From contig SWDT01000155.1 in assembly GCA_009193035.1 (NCBI GenBank), forward strand, positions 1 to 53,589: DNA of 53,589 bases, read 5' to 3'. The number at the start of each line of letters is the position of its first letter. The first letter of the stretch is position 1. This document shows positions 11,081 through 22,100 of the stretch, piece by piece. The notes below the pieces were generated by a model, which did not search any database, was not told the DNA's origin, and worked only from the letters and a program-made list of their open reading frames with translations. The position numbers were made by a program, and so were the translations under genes. The DNA is from Halicephalobus mephisto (lineage: Eukaryota; Nematoda; Chromadorea; Rhabditida; Panagrolaimidae).

Positions 11081-12549
11081 TCAAATATAACTTTCATTAC
11101 ATCTCTGAAGGGTTTCGTTGAAATCGTCCAAGAACTTGGCAGAAGACGGTACTTTGGAGTAGATAGGGTTGGGATTTTCAGCTCCAGAATTGAAGTTGAA
11201 CGTGACTCTGCGCTGCTTTTGGGGTCGAGATCCGGCTTCTGTCACCTGGTTTCCTGACGAAGTATCCTCCTTGGTTCTCCAGAACTGCATGATTTCCGAA
11301 TTTTTCAAATTTCCAGTTGACTTGGATCCGACAAATGGAACACGAGGGGACAATATTGAAGTGGAAACATCACGAGGATCGTCAGTACAAACATGACTGA
11401 AAATGGGCGATTATGAGCATACTGATAACAGGAAAGTAACGCAAAACAAACTTACTTGACTAAAATTTCGTCTGCAAGAGTAGTGGCAACAGACACATTC
11501 GATCCAGCTGAACTGATAGGTTGGAAATCATAAGTAACATCATCATTATTCAAGATCCCTAAAATTATAAATAATTGTCCATAATTACTTGGAAATTAAA
11601 AATTGATATATGAAAACTCACTTTTTTCGTCATCCAGGTCGACGGCAGTTTTGAAAGAATCAAAATGTGCTTCATCTCGGAAAGTGACGTCAGGACCAAG
11701 ACTAAATCTCCTCTTTGCATTACTGTGGCCCGGAGACGAACTTTCCAGAAACTCATGATCAGACTTCTTCCAGGAAGAAATATTCTCAGGCAAGGAAGAC
11801 TTGAAAGAATTTTTTTCTTTTCCGGAGATAATAGAAAATTCATTAGCAGCGTCTGAATATTCTCCAGTAGTTTCTTTTTCGTCTTGATCGAAGCATTCTT
11901 TGGTCGCTTCGGAATTTATTTCGGAAGTTTCATGGGGAATATTCCGTCGAGTAACCGTGATCTTATTTCCTGAAAGTTGAGAACTGGAAGTACTCTGGAC
12001 AGACACAATAGAACCAGTATCGTAGAAGTTGGCTTTCTCGTTGATTACCGTACTTAAAGAAGCCAAACTGGCGGGAGACTGATGGGCAGCCAGGAGGAGA
12101 GTTCTCCAAGCCCGGATGTCGTCCTCTTCCTCGAACCGAAGCCGGAGTTGTCCGAAATTGTAGATAATTTTCACAACAGCTCTGTATTTAGTAATTTTCG
12201 ATTTTCGTTTAACCTTGATTCCTTCAAACAACAATTCACGAGCATTGGAGATTTTCAAAGCATATCCAGAATTATTTTTCACATAAATAAGCAAAAACCC
12301 TTTGAAAAAAACAAAGTAAACCGGCCGACGTTCCCATGAAGTTTCACGATTGAAAATGAATCCGGATTTTTTGACTTTTATCTCCAGATCGGTGCCAAGG
12401 ACGGAACAAGTATTTTCAAAGATAGATCTATCAGGAAGTTTTGTATATTTGTCGAATCCACCGTATTTGGAACAAGTCATCTTGACCACGACACTCGGCT
12501 TCTGAGAAAACTGCTCAGCAATCGTCGACATTCTCCAGCACATCCACAT
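11081..12549 (-). CDS. PH-domain-like protein (448 aa)
   Basis: Three exons on the minus strand: 11622-12549, 11456-11558 and 11081-11396. Donors are GTGAGTTT and GTAAGTTT, acceptors TTTTAG and TTTTCAG, and the phases agree. Residues about 54-155 read as a pleckstrin-homology-like fold: strand-rich GTDLEIKVKKSGFIF, RRPVYFVFFKGFLLIYV, and a last helix EEDDIRAWRTLLLAAH with the conserved Trp at residue 148. The remainder is Ser/Glu-rich and probably disordered, with FWRTKEDTSS and RRVTFNFNSGAENPNP segments near the C-terminus. A membrane-lipid or protein-binding adaptor is the family expectation; the ligand cannot be told. Translation could instead start at MSTIAEQF (12531), six codons downstream. 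It is divergent with the coiled-coil gene at 12822. I do not recognise a specific ortholog. Confidence 0.8.
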
Positions 12550-12821
12550 TTAAGAATGAATTTGGTAAAAAATGCTCCAACATTAATCATTCTTAGAAGG
12601 CACGAGAACGATCAAGAAATAAAAAATGCAAAAATGTTCCTCATCGAAGGTGCAATTTTGCCAACAGGCAACGCAATTAAGCTTCGTTGGTCTCGACGCG
12701 AACGTTCCCTGAAACGCGATTTGCTTTTTTTGAAAATTCGTTTGTTCCTTTCCCGTTCCCGCTTGATTCTTCGTCTCATACATTCTTGTTTTCCTTTCTT
12801 TATTCCGTATTTTCAGATACC
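12550..12821. promoter_or_regulatory. Shared intergenic region of a divergent gene pair
   Basis: 272 bp separate the start of the PH-domain gene (minus) from that of the coiled-coil gene (plus). Near the plus-strand gene, TATTTTCAG at 12808-12816 followed by ATACC and ATG is a good trans-splice acceptor. ORF-like readings in this stretch on both strands are short and unsupported. A bidirectional promoter is inferred from position only. Confidence 0.5.
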
Positions 12822-14576
12822 ATGCCTACTAACAATGTTACCCAAGCGGTTCATCAAGAGGCTCTCGATGAGGTGAGTAAACTATATATATCATTTTTAA
12901 TTTGTGAACTCAGCTGCATCTTGTGAAAGCTGAACTCGAAAAAGCCAGGAAAGAAAAAGAGATGATGATTGTTGAGCTGGAAGAACTGAGAGCATTGAAG
13001 AAAGATCCACGTCTCAGTGAAACGAATTACGATGCTAGTCTTGTTTCTCAATTTTCAAAGATGGAACTCAGACCAAGTGCAGCTGTTTATGAAGCTGGAA
13101 TTCAAGTCTCCAATACTCTCACTGATGCTGAGAGAGCCAGTTATCAAGCGAGAATCGATGAGCTGGAGAGAAAGTTGAATGCTGAACAAATAGACAATCA
13201 AAAGCGAAACAAAATGATAAGTGGACTTCAGAAGATGCTGAACATCGATTCCACTTATGTCGAGATCGAGAATGACGAAGGCGATTGTAAAGATATCTGG
13301 CTCAAGAGACTCCACACTGACTTGAAGGCTATTGATCGCAACTGGCATCAGTACAATCCTAACCTCGTCAAAGCTCTCCGTGAATTCATCGATGGTTGTG
13401 GAGTCGACAATCCTTCGATTGCTGTCGAAATGGTGAGTGTCGTTTTGGTGCAAATTGCATAAAACCTTTCTTCTAGTTGGCCGCAGAACGCGAGGAACTA
13501 GGAAGAGAACTAGATGCCTTAAGAACCTTTGACGCTGGAAGTTTCAATGCTCCTGGAAAAGACGCTTCTTTGTCATTTCATCCTGATGCCGTTGTTGATA
13601 CTTCCGCCGGCATTAGTATTCTCGCTAATCAATCGTACGCCCCTGCAGAACTGGACATGTTCAAGTCTGGTTTCATAATGTATAGAAACGTATGTAGCAA
13701 AATGTTTGATAAGCTTAAAATGACAGCTGACTTCCTTCAAGTGCTCTTGGAAATTCTCGAAACAAGTACAGACGATAGTGTCAGAAAGCTCGTCGAAAAG
13801 ATTCGTGCATTGCAAATGGCTTTGAATTCTTCTATTGATGAAGCGAGTATTCTGTTGGAAAGTGCAGCGAGTAGGTTTTATTCATTAGTTATGGGTCATT
13901 TTCGGGAAATTTTATAGAAGTAGAAGAATCAATTAATACAGCTCTCGAGGAGTCTGTAAGACCTTCCCTCGCCCCATTTGACAAAAATGAGGTTCTTCCT
14001 GTTCCGGAAGAGCGTGTCAAGGTTGTCATTGACGATGCCAAAGTGAAGGAACTTGAAGCAAAGATTGAAGAATTACAAGCGATTGAGGAACTTGAAAAAC
14101 AAAAAATTAATGAGTTGCAATTAGAACTTGAATCTGCCAAAAGTCTTGCAGATTCTGGAAATGAAGCTAAAGAACGGGTCTCCATTATTGAGAACCAGCT
14201 CTCAGATGCGAGAGCCAAAATTACAGAACTTGAAAATCAACTTGCTGATGCTAACGAAGCACTTGACCATACTTTTGGAAAGTTAAAGGAGGCAGAACAA
14301 CGTCTCGGAGAATTGGCCAAGACCGAAAAAGAAAACCTGAATATGAGAAAGGTAGGTGCACTTTTTGGATGGTGGTACATTTGTTGATCGTGAAAACTGC
14401 AGGCTTTGAATGCTGCTGCTCCTGCCATAGTCGAAGAGGTTGAGAAAATTCACGACGTTTTGTCTTCAGCTAACGAAGATTTCAAGAAGATTCAGAAAAT
14501 TGAAGCTGCATTGAAGAAAATCGCTACAGAGAAGACTAAGAAAAAGCTAATTGAGCAAAAGAAGAGTAACAAGTAA
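12822..14576 (+). CDS. Long coiled-coil protein (523 aa)
   Basis: Five exons: 12822-12872, 12914-13432, 13477-13870, 13918-14351 and 14403-14576. Introns are 41-51 bp with GTGAGT, GTGAGT, GTAGGT and GTAGGT donors; phases agree and the last exon ends AAG TAA. The start is chosen because a TTTCAG acceptor lies 5 bases upstream of ATGCCTACTAACAATG. The protein has a first coiled coil (about residues 18-120, e.g. VKAELEKARKEKEMMIVELE), a mixed middle with WLKRLHTDLKAIDRNWHQYN and helical segments, and a second long coiled coil (about 355-466, e.g. SIIENQLSDARAKITELENQ). It ends in a Lys-rich tail, KKKLIEQKKSNK. AATAAA at 14632 is the likely poly(A) signal. A structural, scaffold or cytoskeletal role is inferred; I do not recognise the ortholog. 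Confidence 0.88.
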
Positions 14577-14642
14577 ATCCGTGTGAAGTTGTATTGTTCT
14601 TTGTGCATGATTTGTATTGATATTTTAGAGAAATAAAAACAA

Positions 14643-14922
14643 TTACCGTGTAAATGCTATAACTTTTACTTCTCGGCTCTTGAATTTTGATTGTCTTTCG
14701 AGTGATTTCTATTTCCCAATAGACGTTTATTTGTCTTGCATCAGTAACATGAGAAGTCGAAATTCCTACGTAAGCTCCAGGAGAAGGATCCGGATGGAAG
14801 CTGTTTGCACTTGGTGGTCTCAAGTCATGGAATCCGGCAACCTGAAACAAAAGAGCAATGAAGCAAGTGGCTTTCACCAAGAGGCTAGTTTCTCGTTTTC
14901 GGCAAGTCCAATTTGACTTCAT
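14643..14922 (-). CDS. Possible small secreted protein or peptide precursor
   Basis: On the minus strand ATG at 14922 opens a frame with a basic start (MKSNWTCRKRETS) and a hydrophobic stretch LLVKATCFIALLFQVAG, which together look like a signal peptide. FHDLRPPSANSFHPDPSPGAY follows, ending at a good donor, TTAC/GTAGGAAT. If spliced to a weak acceptor GGGAAATAG the frame ends at 14643; unspliced it runs on to 14536, antisense to the last exon of the coiled-coil gene. An alternative is that TTTTGTTTCAG inside the hydrophobic stretch is itself a splice acceptor. It is convergent with the coiled-coil gene. Low certainty. Confidence 0.35.
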
Positions 14923-16095
14923 TTTTTAAAAACTTCAAATGAAGCTTATTGGAAAATTTTAAAAAATCGATAATAAGAAAAACGTTCCGACGAACGACGT
15001 AATTTAGGATTGCATATTTATGGGATTTATTAATTATGTATTATGGAAAATTATAAATCATTTTTTATCATTAGTTTGTCAAATTTGAAATTAAAAATGT
15101 AGTTTTGGAATTTTTAGTACCTCCAAAAAGGGTTTTTGACTTTTCATCTGGATGAAACATGTTTCCTTCCAGGAAATTTGATTTTTATTTCCTTAGGCTA
15201 TTTCTTCGTCACTGAACTTTATATTTATGAAATAGGCGATTATGGGAGTTGTCTTAGGCTGTAGAAATTGTCTGGAGGGTGACTGAACTGGAACGATTTT
15301 TAGGATTTTTCAAGCATTATCCGGTTTATGTCAGTATGAAGAATAGTGTTTAGAAAACTTCAACTTCAGGAATTTCTAAACACTGTCCGAGTTTTCTATT
15401 GATGTGAAAGGATAGTGTGTAGAAAAATTTAATTTCGACATTTTTTGGACACTATTCAAGTTTCTGTTGGTGTGAAAGGACAGTGTGGAAAAATTTAATT
15501 TTAGGATTTTTTGGACACTATCCAAATTTTGTACTGCAGTGGAAAGTGAGAATAGTGTTCAGAAAATTGGAATTTCTAGAGAAAATTACTTTTAACTAAA
15601 TAGTGTTCAAAAATCCGGGAACTAAAGCTAATTGAAATCTTCATCCCGGATTTCTTCAATTTCGATCATAAACCCAAATTAACTGACTCTTTAAGAAGAT
15701 ATAAATGGTTAATTAAGTATATCCATTCGTGTCCTTTTCAAATTTGCCTTTATCCCCACTTCTGTCATTGACACATGAATCCTTTTTTGTCATTTGTCCT
15801 TTTTTGAATTTGAAAAATTTACACATGGCACTTTTTCCTCCAAAACATGAATGCTTGAGCGAGGACATTAGCATGATGACTCTGGTAACAGAATCAAAAT
15901 TGAATCAATCCAGACGGGCGGCTATTTCTTGACTTAGTCTTTGATTATTAAATCTGGACTTTTGCCAATTTCTATTTACAATGTAATCTAAAAGGAAATT
16001 TTTTCTGATATAGTTCCTGGTTTTATTGAATGCTTTGCATTTTTAAACTTCGTGTTTGTTGATTTTATAAAAATTAATAATTCTTTTCCGTTCAG
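14923..16095. other. Intergenic upstream of the potassium channel
   Basis: It holds hairpin array D. The rest is AT-rich; the frame at 15729-15932 has no splice or start support. The last bases (TTCCGTTCAG at 16086-16095) are the acceptor in front of the first coding exon of the channel. Confidence 0.5.
15340..15615. repeat. GATAGTG hairpin-repeat array D (about 4 units)
   Basis: Units begin near 15341, 15413, 15479 and 15551; the first three close with ACACTGTCC, ACACTATTC and ACACTATCC. Spacers share the sense TTGRTGTGAAAGGA. The last unit is degenerate. Confidence 0.85.
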
Positions 16096-16107
16096 GGTAG
16101 ACCCAAA

Positions 16108-19100
16108 ATGGCAAATCCATCATGTCAGTCAGATACTCAGGTTTCTGTTCCGAGAAGCAGACCGAGTATCTCTCAAGGACAGCCCAGTATTGAGAGGGTT
16201 CCATCGAGGACACTAAATGGAGAATTTGATGGGTAAGTGTTTTATATAAACATATCACTATTATTTGCTATCTATCATTACCGGCCAGAGTATAATATTA
16301 CAGTTTGCATTACTGTCTGTTTTTACTAACTGTAATGTCTTTTTCTATATTCAGGATAATGTCCAAGAAAGTTAAAGGATTGCCCTAAACGGACATTATT
16401 CAGACAATTTCTACTTTGCACTGACAGCTCGGAAAGTCAATTTGGATACTGTCCAAAAAATCCAAAAATTGCTCTAGAATGAAATTTACCCATGGACCCA
16501 CACTTGAAAGCAAATTTGAGTAGTGTTTAAAGAATTCGAAAAATTGCCCCGAAATGGACACTATTCATGTGCCAACACTGTATTGAAATAATTGGATAGT
16601 GCCCAGAAAATTCAAAAAATTGTCTTAAAGTGGACACTATTCATCAATCAATACTCTAATGGAGTAGCAAAATAGTGCCTGAAAAGTTCAAAAAATTGCT
16701 TCAAACTAGACACTATTCTATAATTTGCAGTTTAAGTTGACGACATGAAAACTTTAATTATCTTTATAGATTTTAATTACTAGTTTCGCAATTTCCTTTA
16801 ATGTAAAATATTCGGGCATGAAAATCTAACCCAAGAATTTCCTTGTTTCGTCCTAAACTTTTCATTTTAAACAATGGTTGTTCCTATTCAATAAGCTGAA
16901 ATGGAGAAGGAAATGTAGCCCTTCCTGTCCTCTTCCTTCCTCATTTCCACATTTTTTGCAATATTTTTAGAGTATATTTAAAAATGTAAAATTTAGAAAT
17001 TTATTCAAAGCAGCTCTATTTCAAATCTTTTTTATTATTCAACAATTGAAAACGGGGAACGCCAATGGAATAGCTCAATAGTTGCTGGACTCGTTTAATG
17101 TTTACTGGCCCCTTTGTCATTCACGACCCCTTTCCGGAGTTGCTTCTACTCGAGTTTTCGGCACAAGGATGTTTTGCATTTTATCAATCCTTTAGTTTTT
17201 TGGGAAAAGAGACATAATTCAAAACTACTTTTATCTACTGTATTAAACTGTTTCTTGACCTTTAAATTCTCTGTCTCTAAGAAATGAAAAACATGAATTT
17301 TTGAAAAATACGGTAATTTGTCATTTTTCGTTGCGAGAATTTCATTCGTCATGTTTAATCTTTATTTTTTGGATTATTCCATGTTAATCATATTCCGCCT
17401 TTTAAAAGTTGTATAAAATGCTGATTTACATCCATAAAACATATTTTAACAAAACTAGTAACAAAAACGAAAATTAATTTTCCCCAAAAATCTCGCAGCG
17501 AAAATTCTTTCATGGATTTTGGGATTTAGAAAATATTCATTAATTTTCAATTTCTTCGAATAAGAATTTTTTAAATTACAAACTGTATTTAGTCTTATTT
17601 GTCAATTGCAATTATTTGTAGAATAAGATTTCGCCTGAACGCCTTGTTGAATCCACGGCTTAAAGTTCCAAAAAATGGTACCTTTCTGTTTCCCTTCGTT
17701 TAGAGCTCCTTGACAGAGTCCGAATTTGGAACTACATAGTTGAATTCTTGGAAATTCCCAGAATCCAAATTTGAACGTTAACATTTGATGTTTGATCCGA
17801 AAGTTTAATGTGTTTTATGGTTTGATATTTAATTGAAAATTTTATATTCAATTATTAAAAACATTTTTTTACATTTCTTATCTCTAACTAGTTTCAATTT
17901 TAATTTATTTTTAAAGGGCGATATTTAATTAAATATTCTGTAGTCATTTTTTATAATGTTAGAATTTTATGAATTCCAATTTTCCAAAATGAAAATTTCC
18001 ACTTTTCAGGTTATTCGATAATAAAATTTTTAGTAATTGATGTTTTTAAGTAATATTATTTAAAAATACGAAATTGAGTGGCGTTTTTCAAGACAGAGGT
18101 AATTGGGAAAATTAAGCATGGTGTTAATTTTTTTAAATTCCACCTGACATTTCTGTTTTTCACCTGGACAGCATTTTCCCATCAATTCAATTTCTACCCC
18201 AGCCCATATGACCGTGCTTTCGGCCTAAATTAAATTCTAACAACTTACAAAAGACGGCAAATTTACTATTCCTTAGTTCTAAAAATTGTTGTAATTGAAT
18301 CTTCGTTATATTTTTTAATTCCTGGTTTCCCGTATTTTGGCATTGCCTAATAACTATCATTCATTACTTTTGACAATGTTGTGAGTCGTTTATTCCTGGA
18401 AATAATTTTTTTATTAGCTTAGTTATCATGTGTCTAAATTATTAAAAAGGTTAAATTTCAACTTTTTCTGTAATTGTTCTCAATTGGACTGGGGTTGTTT
18501 ATGTGGAAGATTCAGTAGAAGTTTAACCGCTTTTGGTTTTCTCATTTGCGACTCGTTGAAAGCATTTTTGAGTTTGGCTAACCATGGCAATTAAGTGTTT
18601 GTCTGGAAATTGACTTTATAAGTGATTTTATTGACGCGAAATTGCTGAATTTGATATTCAGATAAAATAACAGGAAAGTTTAAGGTATTCTCGGAATAGA
18701 ATGAAAGGTATAAATTATAAAACTGGGCTGTAATCTATTGATGTGTACAATATATTGATAATATCGTCTAGTTTTCTTTAGGAAAGATTCATACAATTTT
18801 TAAATCACTGTTGACGTTAGTTCCATGCCAGTTGAAATTGTTAGGATAGTGTTTATAAAAATGCGATTTTTCTGATTTTCCGGACACTATCTATCTTATT
18901 TTCACTGTTGTTAAGAACAGGTAGTGTTTATAAAAATGCGATTTTTCTGATTTTCCGGACACTATCCACCTGGTTTTCGTCATAATTAGAACTAGGAGTG
19001 TTTACATGAATATTGTTTTCCTGATTTTCTTAATGCTATCTACCCGGCTTTTCCTGTTATTAAAAATGGATAGTGTTTACATATGTGCAATTTTTCTGAT

Positions 19101-22100
19101 TTTCTTGATACTATCCACCTAACTTCACTGCCATGAAAAACAAGAGAATATTCGACAAATTCTCAGTGCCGTTTCTTCTCAGTCACTATCTATGTAATTT
19201 CTTCTCCAATCCCCTTATGACTAGTTTACTCCACTACAAGGTTGTGAAAACAGTCCTCCATAAATACTCATTTACACAAGGCATCTTTCGTGGCCATAGC
19301 TCTTTTAATTCTTTTTGTCTAGGTCCGGTTGTCAGGAAGAATAACGAGGCAAGACAATGGCCATAGCATGCCACCTTGTCAACTGTTATTCAACCTTGCT
19401 CATTTATATTTCTTTTCCGCTCTGTTTGCATAGCTTCAGAAATGAGAATCCTCCTATTTTATAGAAAACGAGATGTCCAAAGGTGTTGAGCTTCCCAAAT
19501 ATGACAATGTGCTGGTCTTGATTAATATTTCACGAATGTTCATTTTGACGCTTTCCTTACACGTTGTTTTCCTAGTAGGTATTACTGACCAATTTCTAGT
19601 GATATTTATCATTGCAGAATTAAAAGATTGGATTTTCTCTTGCCAGTGGGCAGAATCTCATGCATATAGGTTCCACTCAAGACCTTGGAAAAGATTTAAA
19701 AATATTCTTTGGTTGGGTCGTGAGAGGAAATTATATATACATAATTTTCCCCATTTGGCTAATGATATTCGTCCTTTAAACTTTTCATTAAATAGATCAT
19801 TTTCATTTTTAACATTTTAGTATCTTTTACCGTAATCCATAACGGAAAATTAAATTTTCACTTTTCTCAAAGGAAATACACTTTACCGTAATAAGGTAAT
19901 TCAGAAAAATAGATTATTTTCTAATCTGAGACTAGAAGGCTTCAATAGTCGTCCAGATAATATTTAAGTACAGTCTACCGTATACCTTAGATTTTTTAAA
20001 ATTAGATAATTACAAAAAAAACAACCATTTTGATAAATAGTGTAAAAACAACAATTTTATTAATTATTATCCTCTATGTTTTTATCACGATCGTACAATT
20101 CACATCTAGAGATTTCGGATTAACTTAATAATTATTTATCAAAAATATACCTTCATTGTCTAATTTTGGTTCCGACAAGATAACAATTTTATTAATTTCG
20201 ACCTCCTCTTTGATGACTTCTAAATATGTTTTTCCTTTTTTATTATTTTTGGTAGATAGAGAAAGATGAAAGTTTTATTTCAAAAGGAAATTTGTCAGGA
20301 AATAATAAATTTGAGTCAAGTTATTATGGTGAACTAAAGTAAAACCATCATGCGTGTCAGTATCAAAGTTAAACAACCTAGTTTACTTCCTGGTCTATTT
20401 TTCGAATTTACAGTGTAATTTAAAATAAAAAATAACAACTTATTTGAAATATTTTATCCGACTAAAACTAACCAGTATTAAAGCATAATTTTCTAAATCT
20501 GTCACAGATTTTTTGTAGTTTCCATAACAAGGATTTCGAATTAATTTTTAATCTATTTTGAATTGTTTTTGCAACGTATTTGAGTCAATTTCGGTTCAAT
20601 AAGGTCATCAAAGGTCAGGAACCACTTTTATATTAGTACCCAATAGACAAGAAAGGAAGTTGCCATCATGAGAGCGCGTCTTCTTTCATCGACGGATAAT
20701 CTCATTATTGCCAATAAACGCCCGCCGGCGACAGCTGCGGACACAATCAATGTGTTCTCATTTTTTTCAAAAAAGAAAATAAATTTAAAAAATTACTTGT
20801 CCTCTTGACTTTTTTGATTTTTTTCATATTGTTGTGGAATTGCCTTTGGCCTGTCGAGCTCTTTTTAACAAACACTGACGGCATCTGTCAAATCAGTCAA
20901 GGGTCCCCGTAGTTCTTGTCCTAATTTTTGACAGCTTTTTGATGAATTTTGGCCTTCTAGTGTTGCGACAATCTACCTTTATCTAATTTGTGACATAATG
21001 CCTACGGCAGATTGGAATTTGGTTTTTAGCCAAGGATTGAGTGGTTTTCATCAATCAATACTCTTTGGGAAACTTTCTTCATAACATAAATTATTTCTGC
21101 CTTGTCTCACCTTCGTAATCCGCATCAGAAATTTTTAGTTAAAATTGTTTGGATAGTGATTAAATTGGAACAATTTTTGGAGCTTTACGAATACTATCCA
21201 TTGATCAGCGCAGAGGGGAACTTAGGATAGTGTTTGGGAAATTTCTAAAATTGTTCTTTTCCAGTCACTATTCAGACGATACCTGTGAGGGAAATTTGAA
21301 CGTGAATATTTTTAGTTTTTCATTCTTAATAAAAAGAAATGCATTTTCTAGAATTTTGTTTTCGATAAAACAATCAAATTTTAGAGGATCGCTGATGGAC
21401 AGCGAATACCGGGTAATCTTAAACGTCGGCGGAGTTCGTCACGAAACTTACAAACATACTTTGAAGAAAATCCCGGCAACAAGGTTATCCAGGTTTGTTT
21501 TTTATTTTATCAAATTAGTTAATTTGCATATTCTTCGGAAATTAAAATGACCGAAAGTAATCACATGCAAGTATGTTTATAAATATGGGTATATAGGCAT
21601 ACATAAATATGTATAGATAGATATACTCGACTTTTAGGTTGACGACGAACTTGGCAAATTACGATCCAGTGCTGAATGAATACTTTTTTGACCGACATCC
21701 AGGCGTTTTTGCTCAAGTTTTGAATTATTACCGAACGGGTACTCTTCATTATCCACGTGCGTACTTTTTAATTAACAAAAAGTAATTTTGAATTTTTTAG
21801 TTGATGTTTGCGGGCCGTTGTTCGAAGAGGAGTTAAAGGTGCGTGACTATACAGTATACCCCTAATTGATTGCTTCATTTACAGTACTGGGGAATAGATC
21901 CGAATGAAGTCGAGCCGTGTTGTTGGATGACTTACACGCAGCACAGAGATACTCAGGATGTTTTGTCTACATTAGAGAAGCTGGATGTGGATGTTGAAAA
22001 ACTCAACAACCAAGTACGTTTTTAATAAGAATACTTTTATTAATGTCATTTCAGGAAGAACTTTATAAACAATTCGGCTGGGAAGACGACTACCACAACC

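Noticed and set aside
13055..13453. 132-codon minus frame
   Set aside because: It is the antisense shadow of exon 2 of the coiled-coil gene, whose sense frame splices cleanly.
19473..19820. 115-codon plus frame in channel intron 1
   Set aside because: No acceptor or donor matches the channel phase; composition is hydrophobic and random, with no domain.
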